From contig CALJGV010000017.1 of NCBI GenBank assembly GCA_938075305.1, positions 1 through 64,000 on the forward strand: a DNA stretch of 64,000 nucleotides, given 5' to 3'. The stretch's first letter is position 1. The number at the start of each line of letters is the position of its first letter. The notes below the pieces were generated by a model. That model was not told the origin of the DNA, did not search any database, and was given only the letters and a program-made list of their open reading frames with translations. The position numbers and the translations under genes are program-made. The stretch is from an uncultured bacterium. Its GTDB lineage: Bacteria; Planctomycetota; UBA1135; GCA-002686595. Positions 8,451 to 16,891 of the stretch are shown here, one piece after another.

Positions 8451-8894
8451 TCAGACGAGGTCGAGCAGGGCCCGTGCCGCCTCGTCCTGGGCGACGCTGA
8501 CCTGCGCGTTGATGGCATCGAGGCCCTCCTCGAAGGCCCGCCGTACGCCCTCGGAGTAGCCGCGCCTGTCGGCGCCGTGCTCGCCCCTGAAGGCCTTGAG
8601 GAAGTGGTTGCGCTTGCGATCCAGGGCATCCTGGCGGCGCACCCACGCGCCCATGGCCTCGCGCACGGGCTCCAGGGATGTCCCCTCGGAGCCCCCCAGG
8701 TCGCGGAAGAGTGCCTCGGCCCGAGGTGTGAGATCCAGCACTACGCTGGGCCCCTTGCCCAGCCCGCAGCCGTCCCCGTCGCTCGCGAACAGGGCCGCCC
8801 CTGCCTGGTCACCGCGGGACCGGTAGACCGCCTCTTGAAGAAAGGACCGGGCGAGGGCGAGGCGCTCTCCGCCCGGTCCTGCCTCCCCGCTCAT
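8451..8894 (-). CDS. Hypothetical protein, mostly helical
   Basis: 147 residues with no signal peptide or membrane segment. Secondary-structure-like patterns suggest an all-helical protein; notable stretches are 'LARSFLQEAVYRSRGDQ' near the N-terminus and a charged C-terminal half rich in R, E and A. The start codon overlaps the bacilliredoxin stop as ATGA, so the two are almost certainly cotranscribed and translationally coupled. That context hints at a redox or stress role, but no motif supports it directly. I do not recognise the family. Confidence 0.65.
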   Translation of the reverse strand: MSGEAGPGGERLALARSFLQEAVYRSRGDQAGAALFASDGDGCGLGKGPSVVLDLTPRAEALFRDLGGSEGTSLEPVREAMGAWVRRQDALDRKRNHFLKAFRGEHGADRRGYSEGVRRAFEEGLDAINAQVSVAQDEAARALLDLV

Positions 8895-9304
8895 CCGCAG
8901 TGCTTGGCGTACGCCTCGGAGAGGTTCTTGGCGACGGCGTCGGCCTGCTGTCCTTCGATGTCATGGCGCTGGATCATGTGAACGAGCTGGCCGTCCTTCA
9001 TGAGCGCGATCTGCGGGGAGCTGGGCTGGTACGGCTTGAAGTACTCGCGCGCGCGCTCCGTGGCCTCGCGCTCCATGCCGGCGAAGACGGTGACGACGTT
9101 GTCGGGCTTGACCTCGCTCATCATGGAGAGGCGCAGGCCGGGACGCGCCGAGCCGGCCGCGCAGCCGCACACGGAGTTGACGAAGACGAGCGTCGTTCCG
9201 GGGGCCTTGACCGCGGTGTCAACGTCCTCGGAGGTCAGGAGCTCCTTGACTCCGATCGAGGTGAGTTCGTCGCGGAAAGGCTGGACCATCTGCGGGTCGT
9301 ACAT
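8891..9304 (-). CDS. BrxA/BrxB-family bacilliredoxin
   Basis: 137 residues matching the YphP/YqiW (DUF1094) thioredoxin-like family: 'VNSVCGCAAGSARPG' with the CGC redox motif at C46-C48, 'VTVFAGMEREATERAREYF', 'SSPQIALMKDGQLVHMIQRHDIEG' segments, and a terminal 'HCG'. In Firmicutes these proteins remove bacillithiol from S-bacillithiolated proteins; related proteins occur in many other phyla, where the thiol partner may differ. It is cytoplasmic and has no signal peptide. It is the first gene of a two-gene unit with the helical hypothetical protein. Confidence 0.9.
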   Translation of the reverse strand: MYDPQMVQPFRDELTSIGVKELLTSEDVDTAVKAPGTTLVFVNSVCGCAAGSARPGLRLSMMSEVKPDNVVTVFAGMEREATERAREYFKPYQPSSPQIALMKDGQLVHMIQRHDIEGQQADAVAKNLSEAYAKHCG

Positions 9305-9386
9305 GGGGCTTCTGGGGGTAGCTGGGTTCGGGCGGGTGGAGAGGGCTCGGCGAGGGGGCAGGAAGCCGCCCGCGGGGCCGGGAATC

Positions 9387-11264
9387 TTAGGCCCCCGGGC
9401 GCGGACCTGATACCGCGTTCGAGGCGCCTTTCAGCTCCTTGAGACGCTCGGCGTAGGCCTTTCCCACGTCGTTGCGCTTCAGGAAGGCCACCACGCGCCT
9501 CGTATCGGTGCCGTCCACCACCGGGAGGGCGCTCACGCCACGGCGCGTGAAGAGCTTCTGGACGTCGTGGAGGGAGTCCTCGGCGGTCACGGTCGCGACC
9601 TGCTCGCGCATGAAGTCCCGGGCCACGATGATGTCCTGGACCTCGTGCTCGAGGAAGATCCTCCGCAGGTCGCTCAGGGAGAAGATCCCCACGAGGTTGC
9701 CGTCATTGTCCACCACCGGGAAGTGGGTCTCCCGGGAGTCGCTCACGATCCGCATGGCCCGGCGCAGGGTCGTCGTCTCGTGGATCAGGGTGGGTTCCAT
9801 GGAGGGGTCCAGCACGTCTGACACCTTCAGGCTCTGAAGGACGTCCACGATGTACTCCCCCACGTGCGCCGGAGAATCCACGGGCCCGCCCACCTGGGAG
9901 GGATACAGGGACCATCTGGTGGAGAGCGTCATGTGTACGACCGCCACGATCATCAGCGGCGCCAGCAGGTCGTAGTTCCCCGTCATCTCGCTGACCATGA
10001 CCACCGCGGCGATCGGCACCTTTGCGACGCCCGCGAAGAAGCCTCCCATCCCGACGAGGGCGAACTCGGAGGGGTCGAGATCGAGACCTGGGAAGATCGT
10101 GTCCGCGCCGACTCCAACGGCGGCGCCGAGCACGGCGCCGAGGCTCAGGGCCGGGGCGAAGAGACCGCCCGCTCCGCCTGAACCGGCGGTGACGGCGGTC
10201 GCGAGGACCTTGGCCACGATCAGGAGCGTGAGCACCTTGAGCTCCAGCGCCCCGGAGAGGGCGGACTCCACGAGCGAGTACCCGCTGAAGGCCACCCCTG
10301 GCCCCTCGACGATCGGCCGCAGGGCGAGGGCGATGGCGCCCACCAGCAGCCCGCCGAGGGCGGGCCGCACGGCGCCGGGCACCAGCGGCAGGCTCCGGAA
10401 GAGGCGCTCCACGGCGCGGATCCCGTGGACGAAGAGCCAGCCCACGGCGGCGGCGAGGATGCCGAGGACGATGTAGCCGCCGATCTGCTTGAGCCCCCCG
10501 AAGGAGAGGTGCTCGGCGACCTCCCGGGGGATCATCACGGCGCGCTCCTCCCCGAGGATCGCCTCGAAGGTGGCGTAGGCCACCGAGGAGGAGACGACGC
10601 AGGGGATGATCGCGTCCCCCTCGAACTCCCCGCGCCGGTACATGACCTCCGGCAGGAACAGCGCCCCGCCCAGGGGTGAGGCGAACATCGCCCCGACCCC
10701 GGCGCTGCCTCCGGCCATCAGCATCAGGCGGCGGTCGCGGTCGGAGAAGCCGAGCCGGTCCGCGATGGAGCTCCCGATGGCGGCGCCGATCTGGGAGATG
10801 GGACCCTCCCGTCCGCCCGACCCTCCGGATCCGATGGTGAGGGTCGACGCCACGGCCGTCACGGCCGCAACCCGGCCGCGGACCCGCCCCTTCATCCGGT
10901 GGAAGGCCCGGATGACCGCGTCGGTGCCCGCGCCGTCCCGCTCGGTGCCCGCGAGGTGGATCGTCAGCCCCACCAGCAGCCCGCCGAGGGTGGGGAGCGC
11001 GAGGACCAGCAGGGGGTTGGCGGTCCGGAGGACACCGCCCTCCGTGGTCCCCGCGACCCGGCCGAAGCCGTACTCGGTCGCGGCGTCCACGAGCTCGGTG
11101 AACGCCGAGGCAGCGATCCCGCCCAGGACCCCGATGACCGCGGCCAGGGCGATCCACTTCGTGAACCCCCGGAGCTGGAGCCAGTCGCCCGCCCCAGAGC
11201 GGCCACCCGTCGGGTGCTCGCCGCCGGTGGGGTCCGCAGACCCGTCGGTTCCGTGCTCGCTCAT
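9387..11264 (-). CDS. ClC-family chloride channel/transporter with C-terminal CBS pair
   Basis: 625 residues: a polar N-terminal tail (~30), a ClC membrane domain (~35-450) and two CBS domains (~475-605). Selectivity motifs are GAGTDAVI (in place of GSGIP), GSGGSGGREGP with the external gating Glu, and GSGGAGGLFAPAL. At the position of the internal proton Glu (E203 of E. coli ClC-ec1) the sequence reads LFLPEVM, so the second acidic residue is Val; this is common in CBS-bearing bacterial ClCs and argues against the classical exchanger proton path. The CBS pair usually senses nucleotides or ionic state. Its start overlaps the upstream zinc-ribbon-like gene by four bases. Confidence 0.92.
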   Translation of the reverse strand: MSEHGTDGSADPTGGEHPTGGRSGAGDWLQLRGFTKWIALAAVIGVLGGIAASAFTELVDAATEYGFGRVAGTTEGGVLRTANPLLVLALPTLGGLLVGLTIHLAGTERDGAGTDAVIRAFHRMKGRVRGRVAAVTAVASTLTIGSGGSGGREGPISQIGAAIGSSIADRLGFSDRDRRLMLMAGGSAGVGAMFASPLGGALFLPEVMYRRGEFEGDAIIPCVVSSSVAYATFEAILGEERAVMIPREVAEHLSFGGLKQIGGYIVLGILAAAVGWLFVHGIRAVERLFRSLPLVPGAVRPALGGLLVGAIALALRPIVEGPGVAFSGYSLVESALSGALELKVLTLLIVAKVLATAVTAGSGGAGGLFAPALSLGAVLGAAVGVGADTIFPGLDLDPSEFALVGMGGFFAGVAKVPIAAVVMVSEMTGNYDLLAPLMIVAVVHMTLSTRWSLYPSQVGGPVDSPAHVGEYIVDVLQSLKVSDVLDPSMEPTLIHETTTLRRAMRIVSDSRETHFPVVDNDGNLVGIFSLSDLRRIFLEHEVQDIIVARDFMREQVATVTAEDSLHDVQKLFTRRGVSALPVVDGTDTRRVVAFLKRNDVGKAYAERLKELKGASNAVSGPRPGA

Positions 11265-11596
11265 GATCCGGGCGCCCCGGGCCAGAGGTCATCGCGGCGC
11301 TCCCGCATCCGCTGGATGACCTCGCTGTGGACCTCGTTCTCGCCGAGGGCGCTGATCGCGTCGATGTTGAGCTGGCACACCGCGCACACCGGCCGCGCGC
11401 CGCGGTAGCTCATGATGTCCATCTCCTCGAGAACGACGTCCTCGAGGCCATGGGCGGCCGCCTTGAGGGGGACGCCGTCCTCGTCGAAGCCGAAGAAGGA
11501 CTTCACGTCCTTCGGCGACCGGCGGCAGAGGTAGCAGCGATCCTGGCCGTCGCCGACGACGTGGAAGTAGCGCTGGAACTCATCCTCGAGTGACAC
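11261..11596 (-). CDS. Small protein with two CxxC pairs (zinc-ribbon-like)
   Basis: 111 residues. CYLCRRSP at ~21-28 and PVCAVCQLN at ~69-77 give two CxxC knuckles spaced as in zinc ribbons, separated by an acidic region. The C-terminus is charged and helical. No catalytic motif or membrane segment is present. It is translationally coupled to the ClC gene (ATGA overlap), so an accessory or regulatory role for the channel is possible but unsupported by any known family. Not recognised beyond the metal-binding pattern. Confidence 0.65.
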   Translation of the reverse strand: MSLEDEFQRYFHVVGDGQDRCYLCRRSPKDVKSFFGFDEDGVPLKAAAHGLEDVVLEEMDIMSYRGARPVCAVCQLNIDAISALGENEVHSEVIQRMRERRDDLWPGAPGS

Positions 11597-11639
11597 GGCG
11601 GGAGTCTACCCCCGCGGAGGCCCTCAGCGGGACCCGTCC

Positions 11640-13016
11640 TCAGAGGAGCTCCCCCTCGGGGACACGCTCCACCTCCAGGGGCCGATCCGCCCGCGAGGTG
11701 ATGCCGTACACCAGCTTGATCGGGTCATCCCCGAAGACGGCCTTCAGGCCGCCCAGCTCGTTCTCGAGGGTCGCGGTGGAGCGGGTTCCGCTGGGGACGA
11801 CGACGGCCGCGACCGTGCGCTCGTCCGCGGTCCTGCCCACGGCGCGCACGTACTTGCCCTCGAAGCGGCCCACCTCGACCAGCTCGGAGCCGACGATCTC
11901 GGCCGCCTCCCGGCGCAGGTGATCCATGACGAAGTCCACCCGGGCGTCGTCGAAGAGCGCGTCCATCTGGGGCCGGACGAACTCGGAGAGGACGCGCTCG
12001 CCGCGGCCGGCGTGGACGAGGGAGAGGTGGGGCTGGAGGAAGCGGAAGTGGAACGCGAGGAATCGATCCGAGATGCGGTAGCGACCCTTCCGCGAGCGCA
12101 GGGGGTCCGGGTCGGTGATCGGGACCTCGCGGTCCACGAGCCGTAGCTCGCGCAGCACGTGCAGGTACTTGCTCGCGGTGGGGGAGTCGACGCCCACGTT
12201 GACGGCGATGTCGCCGATGCGGCTCGCTCCCTTGGCCACGGCGGCGAGGATCGAGTTGTAGGTGTGCGGGGTGGTGAGCTCCGAGCGGAGCAGGAACTGG
12301 ACCTCGTCGAAGAGGTACCCCTCGGGCCTCAGGATCTCCGTGACGATGTTCTCCTCGACGCTCTTGCTGTCGTCGAAGCGCCGCAGGTAGGCGGGCATGC
12401 CGCCGAGGATGGAGAACGCCTCGATGCGCTGGCGGACCGACCACCCGGGGAAGAAGTTGAGCGCCTCGTTGGGGCGCAGGGGCTCGAGCCGGCGCTGGCC
12501 CGTCCGCCGCCCGAACAGCGGCGAGCGCTCGGCGAGGACCTCCTTCTCCATGAACGAGACCTGGCTCCCGCAGAGCACGAGCATCAGCGACGACCGCTTG
12601 CCGCGGGTGTCCCAGAACTGCTGGAGCTGGCTGGGCAGGCCCTTGGTGGAGTCGCACAGATAGGGAAATTCGTCGAGCACCAGGATCAGACGCTCGTCCC
12701 CGGCTCGCTCGGCGGCGAAGCCCAGGGCTGCGCTCCAGTCAGGGAGCTCGATCCCGTCCAGCAGGGAGTCCCCTCCGAGCCCTTCCTTCAGGGCCTCCTT
12801 GAAGGACCGCAGGTTGTCCTTCTCGCGGACCTGGGCGGCAAGGAAGTAGACGGCGCGGTGCTCGCCGGAGCAAAGGCGCTGCAGGAGCTCAGTCTTGCCG
12901 ACCCGGCGCCTGCCGTAGAGCACGAAGAACTCCGGCCGGCCGGAGCCTGCGAGCTCCTCCAGGACCTTGAGCTCGTCCTCTCGTCCGATGAACTGGGGCT
13001 CCCCTCCGACGGTCAT
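11640..13016 (-). CDS. AAA-type ATP-binding protein of the DUF234 / archaeal-ATPase group
   Basis: 458 residues. The N-terminal ATPase has 'FIGREDELKVLEEL', Walker A GRRRVGKTELL, Walker B 'LILVLDEFPYL', a sensor 'LVLCGSQVSFM', and the family motif 'LFGRRTGQRRLEPL'. A winged-helix part (~265-325) carries 'IGDIAVNVGVDSPTASKYLHVL'. The C-terminal DUF234-type domain, which in relatives is a PD-(D/E)XK-like fold, lacks the usual E-x-D and E-x-K pattern: where relatives have 'ExDxVA' this protein reads 'GKYVRAVGR'. The biological role of the family is unclear (DNA-associated ATPase, sometimes in mobile or defence contexts). The gene follows a hydrolase-like gene after 23 bases. Confidence 0.82.
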   Translation of the reverse strand: MTVGGEPQFIGREDELKVLEELAGSGRPEFFVLYGRRRVGKTELLQRLCSGEHRAVYFLAAQVREKDNLRSFKEALKEGLGGDSLLDGIELPDWSAALGFAAERAGDERLILVLDEFPYLCDSTKGLPSQLQQFWDTRGKRSSLMLVLCGSQVSFMEKEVLAERSPLFGRRTGQRRLEPLRPNEALNFFPGWSVRQRIEAFSILGGMPAYLRRFDDSKSVEENIVTEILRPEGYLFDEVQFLLRSELTTPHTYNSILAAVAKGASRIGDIAVNVGVDSPTASKYLHVLRELRLVDREVPITDPDPLRSRKGRYRISDRFLAFHFRFLQPHLSLVHAGRGERVLSEFVRPQMDALFDDARVDFVMDHLRREAAEIVGSELVEVGRFEGKYVRAVGRTADERTVAAVVVPSGTRSTATLENELGGLKAVFGDDPIKLVYGITSRADRPLEVERVPEGELL

Positions 13017-13039
13017 GGGGAGAGGATACGCCCCCGACC

Positions 13040-13780
13040 TCAGACTCCAGCGGCCTGAATCGCGCCGATCCAGGGACCGGGGTCATCGATGTAGGGGAAG
13101 TGCCCCCAGTGCTCCGCGCGCTCGGTGGGCCACTCGGCCCCCAGGGCGCGCAGGGCGGCGTCGTGCTCCTCCTCGTCGGTGAGCTCGTCCTGCCCACAGA
13201 GCCAGACGCGGATGTCATCGATGGCCGGGGGCCGGCCGGCGAGGGTGCCCTCCAGGGACGCGAGCCAGCCCGCGTCCACCCACTCGTACAGGTGGGGGTA
13301 AGCGGAGCAGGTGGCGATGCCGGAGAAGAACGCCCGGCGCTCGTCGGCGTCGAGGGGTGAGAAGAAGTGCTCCTGCATGAAGCGCTCCTGCTCCTCGGGG
13401 TCCGCCAGGCGGCTCTGGTCCTGGACACCGCTGCTGGCGTCGCCGGACCCGCGGGCCCGAACGGTCTCCCAGGGGACGGCCCCCTGGATGATGGATGGGA
13501 GGTCCGGGACCTTGGCCCTCGCCCGCAGGGCGAGGAGCACGAGACTGCCGAACCCGGTGGCGTAGAGCAGTGGCTTCGAGTGGGACAGACGATAGACGTC
13601 GACCTGCAGCTCGACCTGTTCCATGAACGCGTCGAAGCTGGGCGCCAGCGGGCGCCCTTCGAAGCCGGGATACAGGACCTCCTTCAGGTCGAACCCCAGG
13701 CCGCGGCAGGTGGCGCGGGCCCGGTTCAGCCGGCAGAGCGAGTGGCCCATGTCGCCGAGGACGAGGGGGCCGCGGCTCAT
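13040..13780 (-). CDS. Alpha/beta-hydrolase-like protein without a canonical nucleophile elbow
   Basis: 246 residues, no signal peptide. The N-terminal half has the strand-helix layout of an alpha/beta hydrolase: 'GFDLKEVLYPGFEG', then 'KPLLYATGFGSLVLLALRA' at the position of the nucleophile elbow, where G-x-S-x-G is replaced by ATGFGSL. Near the end 'VWLCGQDELTDEEEHD' and 'WGHFPYIDDPG' resemble the acid and His strands. It may be a divergent active enzyme or a binding protein. It is 23 bases upstream of the DUF234 ATPase on the same strand and divergent from the photolyase operon. Confidence 0.55.
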   Translation of the reverse strand: MSRGPLVLGDMGHSLCRLNRARATCRGLGFDLKEVLYPGFEGRPLAPSFDAFMEQVELQVDVYRLSHSKPLLYATGFGSLVLLALRARAKVPDLPSIIQGAVPWETVRARGSGDASSGVQDQSRLADPEEQERFMQEHFFSPLDADERRAFFSGIATCSAYPHLYEWVDAGWLASLEGTLAGRPPAIDDIRVWLCGQDELTDEEEHDAALRALGAEWPTERAEHWGHFPYIDDPGPWIGAIQAAGV

Positions 13781-13919
13781 CGACGCGCCTCCACCTGGGG
13801 TCGCCCCTCGAACAGGGCGCCGTGGGGTATCTCAATCGATTCACGCATCGTGCTCTCATTCGATGCGGCCAGCGGGGTGGAGGCGTCGGGCGCGCTTCCG
13901 TCGCGATGGAGGGGAGATC

Positions 13920-15551
13920 TTGAGAGCCTTCCGTGAGCAGCTCTCCGAGGCGACCTTGGCGAGCCCGGGGTCCCGGCGGACGTGGGTCTTCGTGCCCTAC
14001 GACCAGCTGACCCACCGGGTCGGGCCGCTCGCGAAGCTCAGGCCCTCGGAGGCTGGGATTGTGATGGTGGAGTGCCCCGCCAAGGCCAGCCGTCGCCCCT
14101 ACCACAAGCAGAAGCTCTTCCTCGTGCTCGCCAACCAGCGCCGCTTCGCTCTCGAGCAGGCGGCGCGGGGGGTCGAGGTGCGCTATCTGGTCGCGGGGGA
14201 GGGCGAGGGCTACGGGGAGCCCCTGCGCGCCGCCGCCGCCGAGTTCGGCCCCCTCGTACACATGGAGCCCGCCGAGCGTGAGCTCCGCGCGGAGCTCACG
14301 CCGCTCGTGGTCGAGGGCCTCCTCGAGGTGGTTCCCCATGAGGGGTGGCTGACCACCGCGGACGACTTCGTGCAGGGCACCGGCGCCGAGGCCCCCTGGC
14401 GCATGGACCGCTTCTACCGCCATGTCCGCAAGCGCACCGGGATCCTCATGGACAGCGCCGGCAAGTACGAGGGCGGCAAGGCCAGCTTCGACGGGGAGAA
14501 CCGCCTCCCGTGGCCGGGGGATCCGCCGGCCCCGAAGGTGCCCCGGTTCCGCCACGGGGACATCGAGCGCGAAGTCGCTGAGCTGATCGAGGAGCGGTAT
14601 TCCGACCACCCCGGGGAGCTGGACCCCGGCGCGATCCCGACCCGCGCGACCCACGCGAGGAAGGTGTGGGCATGGGCCCAGGAGGAGTGCATGGCCTCCT
14701 TCGGCCCCTACGAGGACGCCATGAGCCGGGAGGAGGACAACCTCTTTCACACCCGCATCTCGCCGCTGCTCCACCTGCACCGGCTCCTTCCCCGCGAGGT
14801 CGTCGACGACGTCGCGTCCATGGCGGCGCCGATCGCGTCCCGGGAGGGGTTCATCCGACAGATCCTCGGGTGGCGAGAGTTCGTGCGGCACGTGCACCGC
14901 GCCACGGACGGCTTCCGCGACCTGCCGGAGAGCGTTCGGTTGGAGCGACCGCCGGCCGAGCTGCGCGGGGCAGCCCCCAGCGCGCTGGGGGCCTCCAGCT
15001 CTCTGCCGGACGCGTACTGGGGCCAGGCCTCGGGCCTGGACTGCCTCGACGTCTCGGCGGGCCGCGTCCTTCGGGACGGCTACGGGCACCACATCGAGCG
15101 GCTGATGGTCCTCGCCAACCTGGGGACGCTCCTCGACGTGTCGCCCCGCGAGCTGACGGACTGGTTCTGGGCCTGCTACGTGGATGCCTACGACTGGGTG
15201 GTCGAGCCGAACGTCCTCGGCATGGGCACCTTCGGGGTGGGGGAGGCCATGACCACCAAGCCCTACATCTCCGGCGCGGCGTACATCGACCGCATGAGTG
15301 ACTTCTGCGGCGGCTGCGCGTTCCACCCGAAGAAGACCTGTCCGATCACCCGGCTGTACTGGGCTTACTTCCAGCGGCACGCGGGCTCGCTGCAGGGGAA
15401 CCAGCGGGTCTCCATGCCTCTGCGATCCCTCGCCAAGCGGGCTCCAGAGAAGCGAGCGGCCGACGAGCGCATCTTCGAGCACGTCCGGGAGGTCCTCGAG
15501 GCGGGCGAGCGGCTGACGCCCGAAGGCGTCGCCGCCGCGGCCGAGGAATGA
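13920..15551 (+). CDS. phrB: Fe-S bacterial cryptochrome/photolyase (DPRP family, PhrB-like)
   Basis: The TTG at 13920 has a good Shine-Dalgarno (GGAGG at 13908-13912, 7-base spacer) and gives 543 residues; the ATG at 13863 would add an arginine-rich leader. The N-terminal Rossmann part has 'TWVFVPYDQL', 'RPYHKQKLFLVLANQRRFA' and 'WRMDRFYRHVRK'. The helical FAD part has 'LGWREFVRHV', 'DGYGHHIERLMV', 'WFWACYVDAYDWVVEPNVLGM' and 'MTTKPYISGAAYI'. Four cysteines, C375, C463, C466 and C474, match the [4Fe-4S] ligands of Agrobacterium PhrB (first spacing 88 and CxxC identical), but the last loop is about five residues shorter. Such enzymes repair (6-4) photoproducts or sense light. It heads a four-gene operon. 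Confidence 0.9.
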   Translation: MRAFREQLSEATLASPGSRRTWVFVPYDQLTHRVGPLAKLRPSEAGIVMVECPAKASRRPYHKQKLFLVLANQRRFALEQAARGVEVRYLVAGEGEGYGEPLRAAAAEFGPLVHMEPAERELRAELTPLVVEGLLEVVPHEGWLTTADDFVQGTGAEAPWRMDRFYRHVRKRTGILMDSAGKYEGGKASFDGENRLPWPGDPPAPKVPRFRHGDIEREVAELIEERYSDHPGELDPGAIPTRATHARKVWAWAQEECMASFGPYEDAMSREEDNLFHTRISPLLHLHRLLPREVVDDVASMAAPIASREGFIRQILGWREFVRHVHRATDGFRDLPESVRLERPPAELRGAAPSALGASSSLPDAYWGQASGLDCLDVSAGRVLRDGYGHHIERLMVLANLGTLLDVSPRELTDWFWACYVDAYDWVVEPNVLGMGTFGVGEAMTTKPYISGAAYIDRMSDFCGGCAFHPKKTCPITRLYWAYFQRHAGSLQGNQRVSMPLRSLAKRAPEKRAADERIFEHVREVLEAGERLTPEGVAAAAEE

Positions 15552-15558
15552 CCGGAGC

Positions 15559-15610
15559 GGGAAGGGAAACGCCAGCGCCTTCCCCTTTCAGGCCCCTTGA
15601 GAGTGGGGCC
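15559..15610 (+). promoter_or_regulatory. Tandem hairpins between the photolyase and SDR genes
   Basis: GGGAAGG (15559-15565) pairs with CCTTCCC (15578-15584), followed by CTTTC. GGCCCC (15591-15596) pairs with GGGGCC (15605-15610). They start eight bases after the photolyase stop. Partial termination or RNA processing that sets photolyase above the rest of the operon is possible; the stems are short for a firm terminator call. Confidence 0.35.
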
Positions 15611-15693
15611 GTGGGGCGGCGGATGTCCCCACGTACGGCTGAGAGAGCCCGTTGCCCCGCATCCCGGGGGTCTGGCGGCGCGAAAACGTCCCC

Positions 15694-16428
15694 GTGAACG
15701 ATCATGCCTACGTCATCCTCGGCGCGACCGGGGGCATCGGCAGCGCGCTCTGCCGTCGCATTTCCGGACGCGGCGGTCGTCTGTTGCTGGCTGCGCGAGA
15801 CGAGGCGAGACTCGCCGCCCTCGGCCAAGAGCTCGACGCGCCTCACATGGCCCTCGACGCCGCCGAGCCCGCCGACGTGAAGGCGGCCATCGAGCGCTGC
15901 AAGGAGGCGCACGGCCGCTTCGACGGCATCGTCAACTGCGTGGGTTCGATCCTCCTCCGTCCCGCGCACATGACCAAGGTCGAGGACTTCGACGCGACGG
16001 TCCGGACCAACCTCCGCTCGGCCTTTGCCACGGTCCACGCGGGCGCCGCTGCCCTGCGACGCGGTGGGGGCTCAATCGTCCTGGTCAGCACAGCGGCCGC
16101 TCGGACGGGCCTCCCCAACCACGAGGCGATCGCCGCTGCGAAGGCTGGCGTCCAGGGTCTCGCCCTCTCGGCCGCGGCCACCTATGCACCACAGGGCATC
16201 CGCGTCAACGTGGTCGCGCCCGGCCTGGTCGACACGCCGCTCGCCGCGCCGATCACCAGCTCGGAGAAGGCGCTGGAGACCTCCCGCGCCATGCACGCTC
16301 TCGGGCGCATCGGCGAGCCGGACGAGGTGGCCAGCGCCATCGAGTGGATGCTCGATCCGGGACAGGGCTGGGTGACCGGTCAGGTGCTCGGCGTCGACGG
16401 AGGCCTCTCGTCCGCGCGGACGCGCTGA
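15694..16428 (+). CDS. Short-chain dehydrogenase/reductase fold lacking the catalytic Tyr
   Basis: The GTG at 15694 places the cofactor motif GATGGIG at residues 10-16, as normal for SDRs; a TTG at 15652 would add 14 residues. The product has 244 residues. NCVGS stands for NNAG, S132 is in 'VLVSTAAARTG', and K150 is in 'HEAIAAAKAG', but the YxxxK tyrosine is I146. 'RVNVVAPGLVDTPL' and 'GQVLGVDGGLSS' complete the fold. NAD(P) binding is likely, while classical SDR catalysis is doubtful unless another residue substitutes. It lies 142 bases downstream of the photolyase and just ahead of the membrane protein, in the same direction. Confidence 0.82.
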   Translation: MNDHAYVILGATGGIGSALCRRISGRGGRLLLAARDEARLAALGQELDAPHMALDAAEPADVKAAIERCKEAHGRFDGIVNCVGSILLRPAHMTKVEDFDATVRTNLRSAFATVHAGAAALRRGGGSIVLVSTAAARTGLPNHEAIAAAKAGVQGLALSAAATYAPQGIRVNVVAPGLVDTPLAAPITSSEKALETSRAMHALGRIGEPDEVASAIEWMLDPGQGWVTGQVLGVDGGLSSARTR

Positions 16429-16438
16429 GGTTCCAGCC

Positions 16439-16891
16439 TTGTCCGGTGGACTGCTCCTCGCCGCGCACGCCGCGTCCACCTGGGCGCTGGTGGGGCTGAT
16501 CTGGACGATCCACGCGGTCCACTACCCGCTCTTCGCCTCGGTGGGTTCAGGCTTCCGTTCCTACCACGAGTCGCACATGCAGCGGATCTCGCTGGTGGTC
16601 GGGCCGTTGATGCTCGTGGAGCTGCTGACTGCGATCGCCCTCTGGCTCTCGCCGCCCGCGGGGACCGAGGGTCGCGTGTGGCTCGTCGGGCTGGCGCTCC
16701 TGGGCGTGGTGTGGCTGGAGACCGCCCTCTTCGCGGTTCCCCAGCACGGCCGGCTCGAGCAGGGCTTCGACGAGTCGACCCACCGTGCGCTCATGGCCGG
16801 CAACCTCGCGCGCACCCTCGCGTGGACCGCGCGGGGCGTGCTGGTGGGGTGGGTCATGGTGCGGCTGCTGGACGGCGAGGTGACCCAGTGA
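16439..16891 (+). CDS. Four-helix integral membrane protein, unknown function
   Basis: 150 residues from a TTG ten bases after the SDR stop. Four hydrophobic segments are at ~5-30, ~52-72, ~80-98 and ~125-145. The conserved-looking polar motif is 'IHAVHYPLFASVG' followed by 'YHESHMQRIS' and 'GPLMLVELLTAI', with several His residues near the membrane face that could bind a metal or haem. I do not know a named family; similar proteins near photolyase genes are my recollection, not a checked fact. Its stop overlaps the GTG of the FAD enzyme gene (GTGA), which ties it to that gene's translation. Confidence 0.7.
   Translation: MSGGLLLAAHAASTWALVGLIWTIHAVHYPLFASVGSGFRSYHESHMQRISLVVGPLMLVELLTAIALWLSPPAGTEGRVWLVGLALLGVVWLETALFAVPQHGRLEQGFDESTHRALMAGNLARTLAWTARGVLVGWVMVRLLDGEVTQ

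Noticed and set aside
13215-15482. 755-residue minus-strand frame over the photolyase gene
   Set aside because: Arg/Leu-rich shadow of phrB and of the hydrolase-like gene. No motif.
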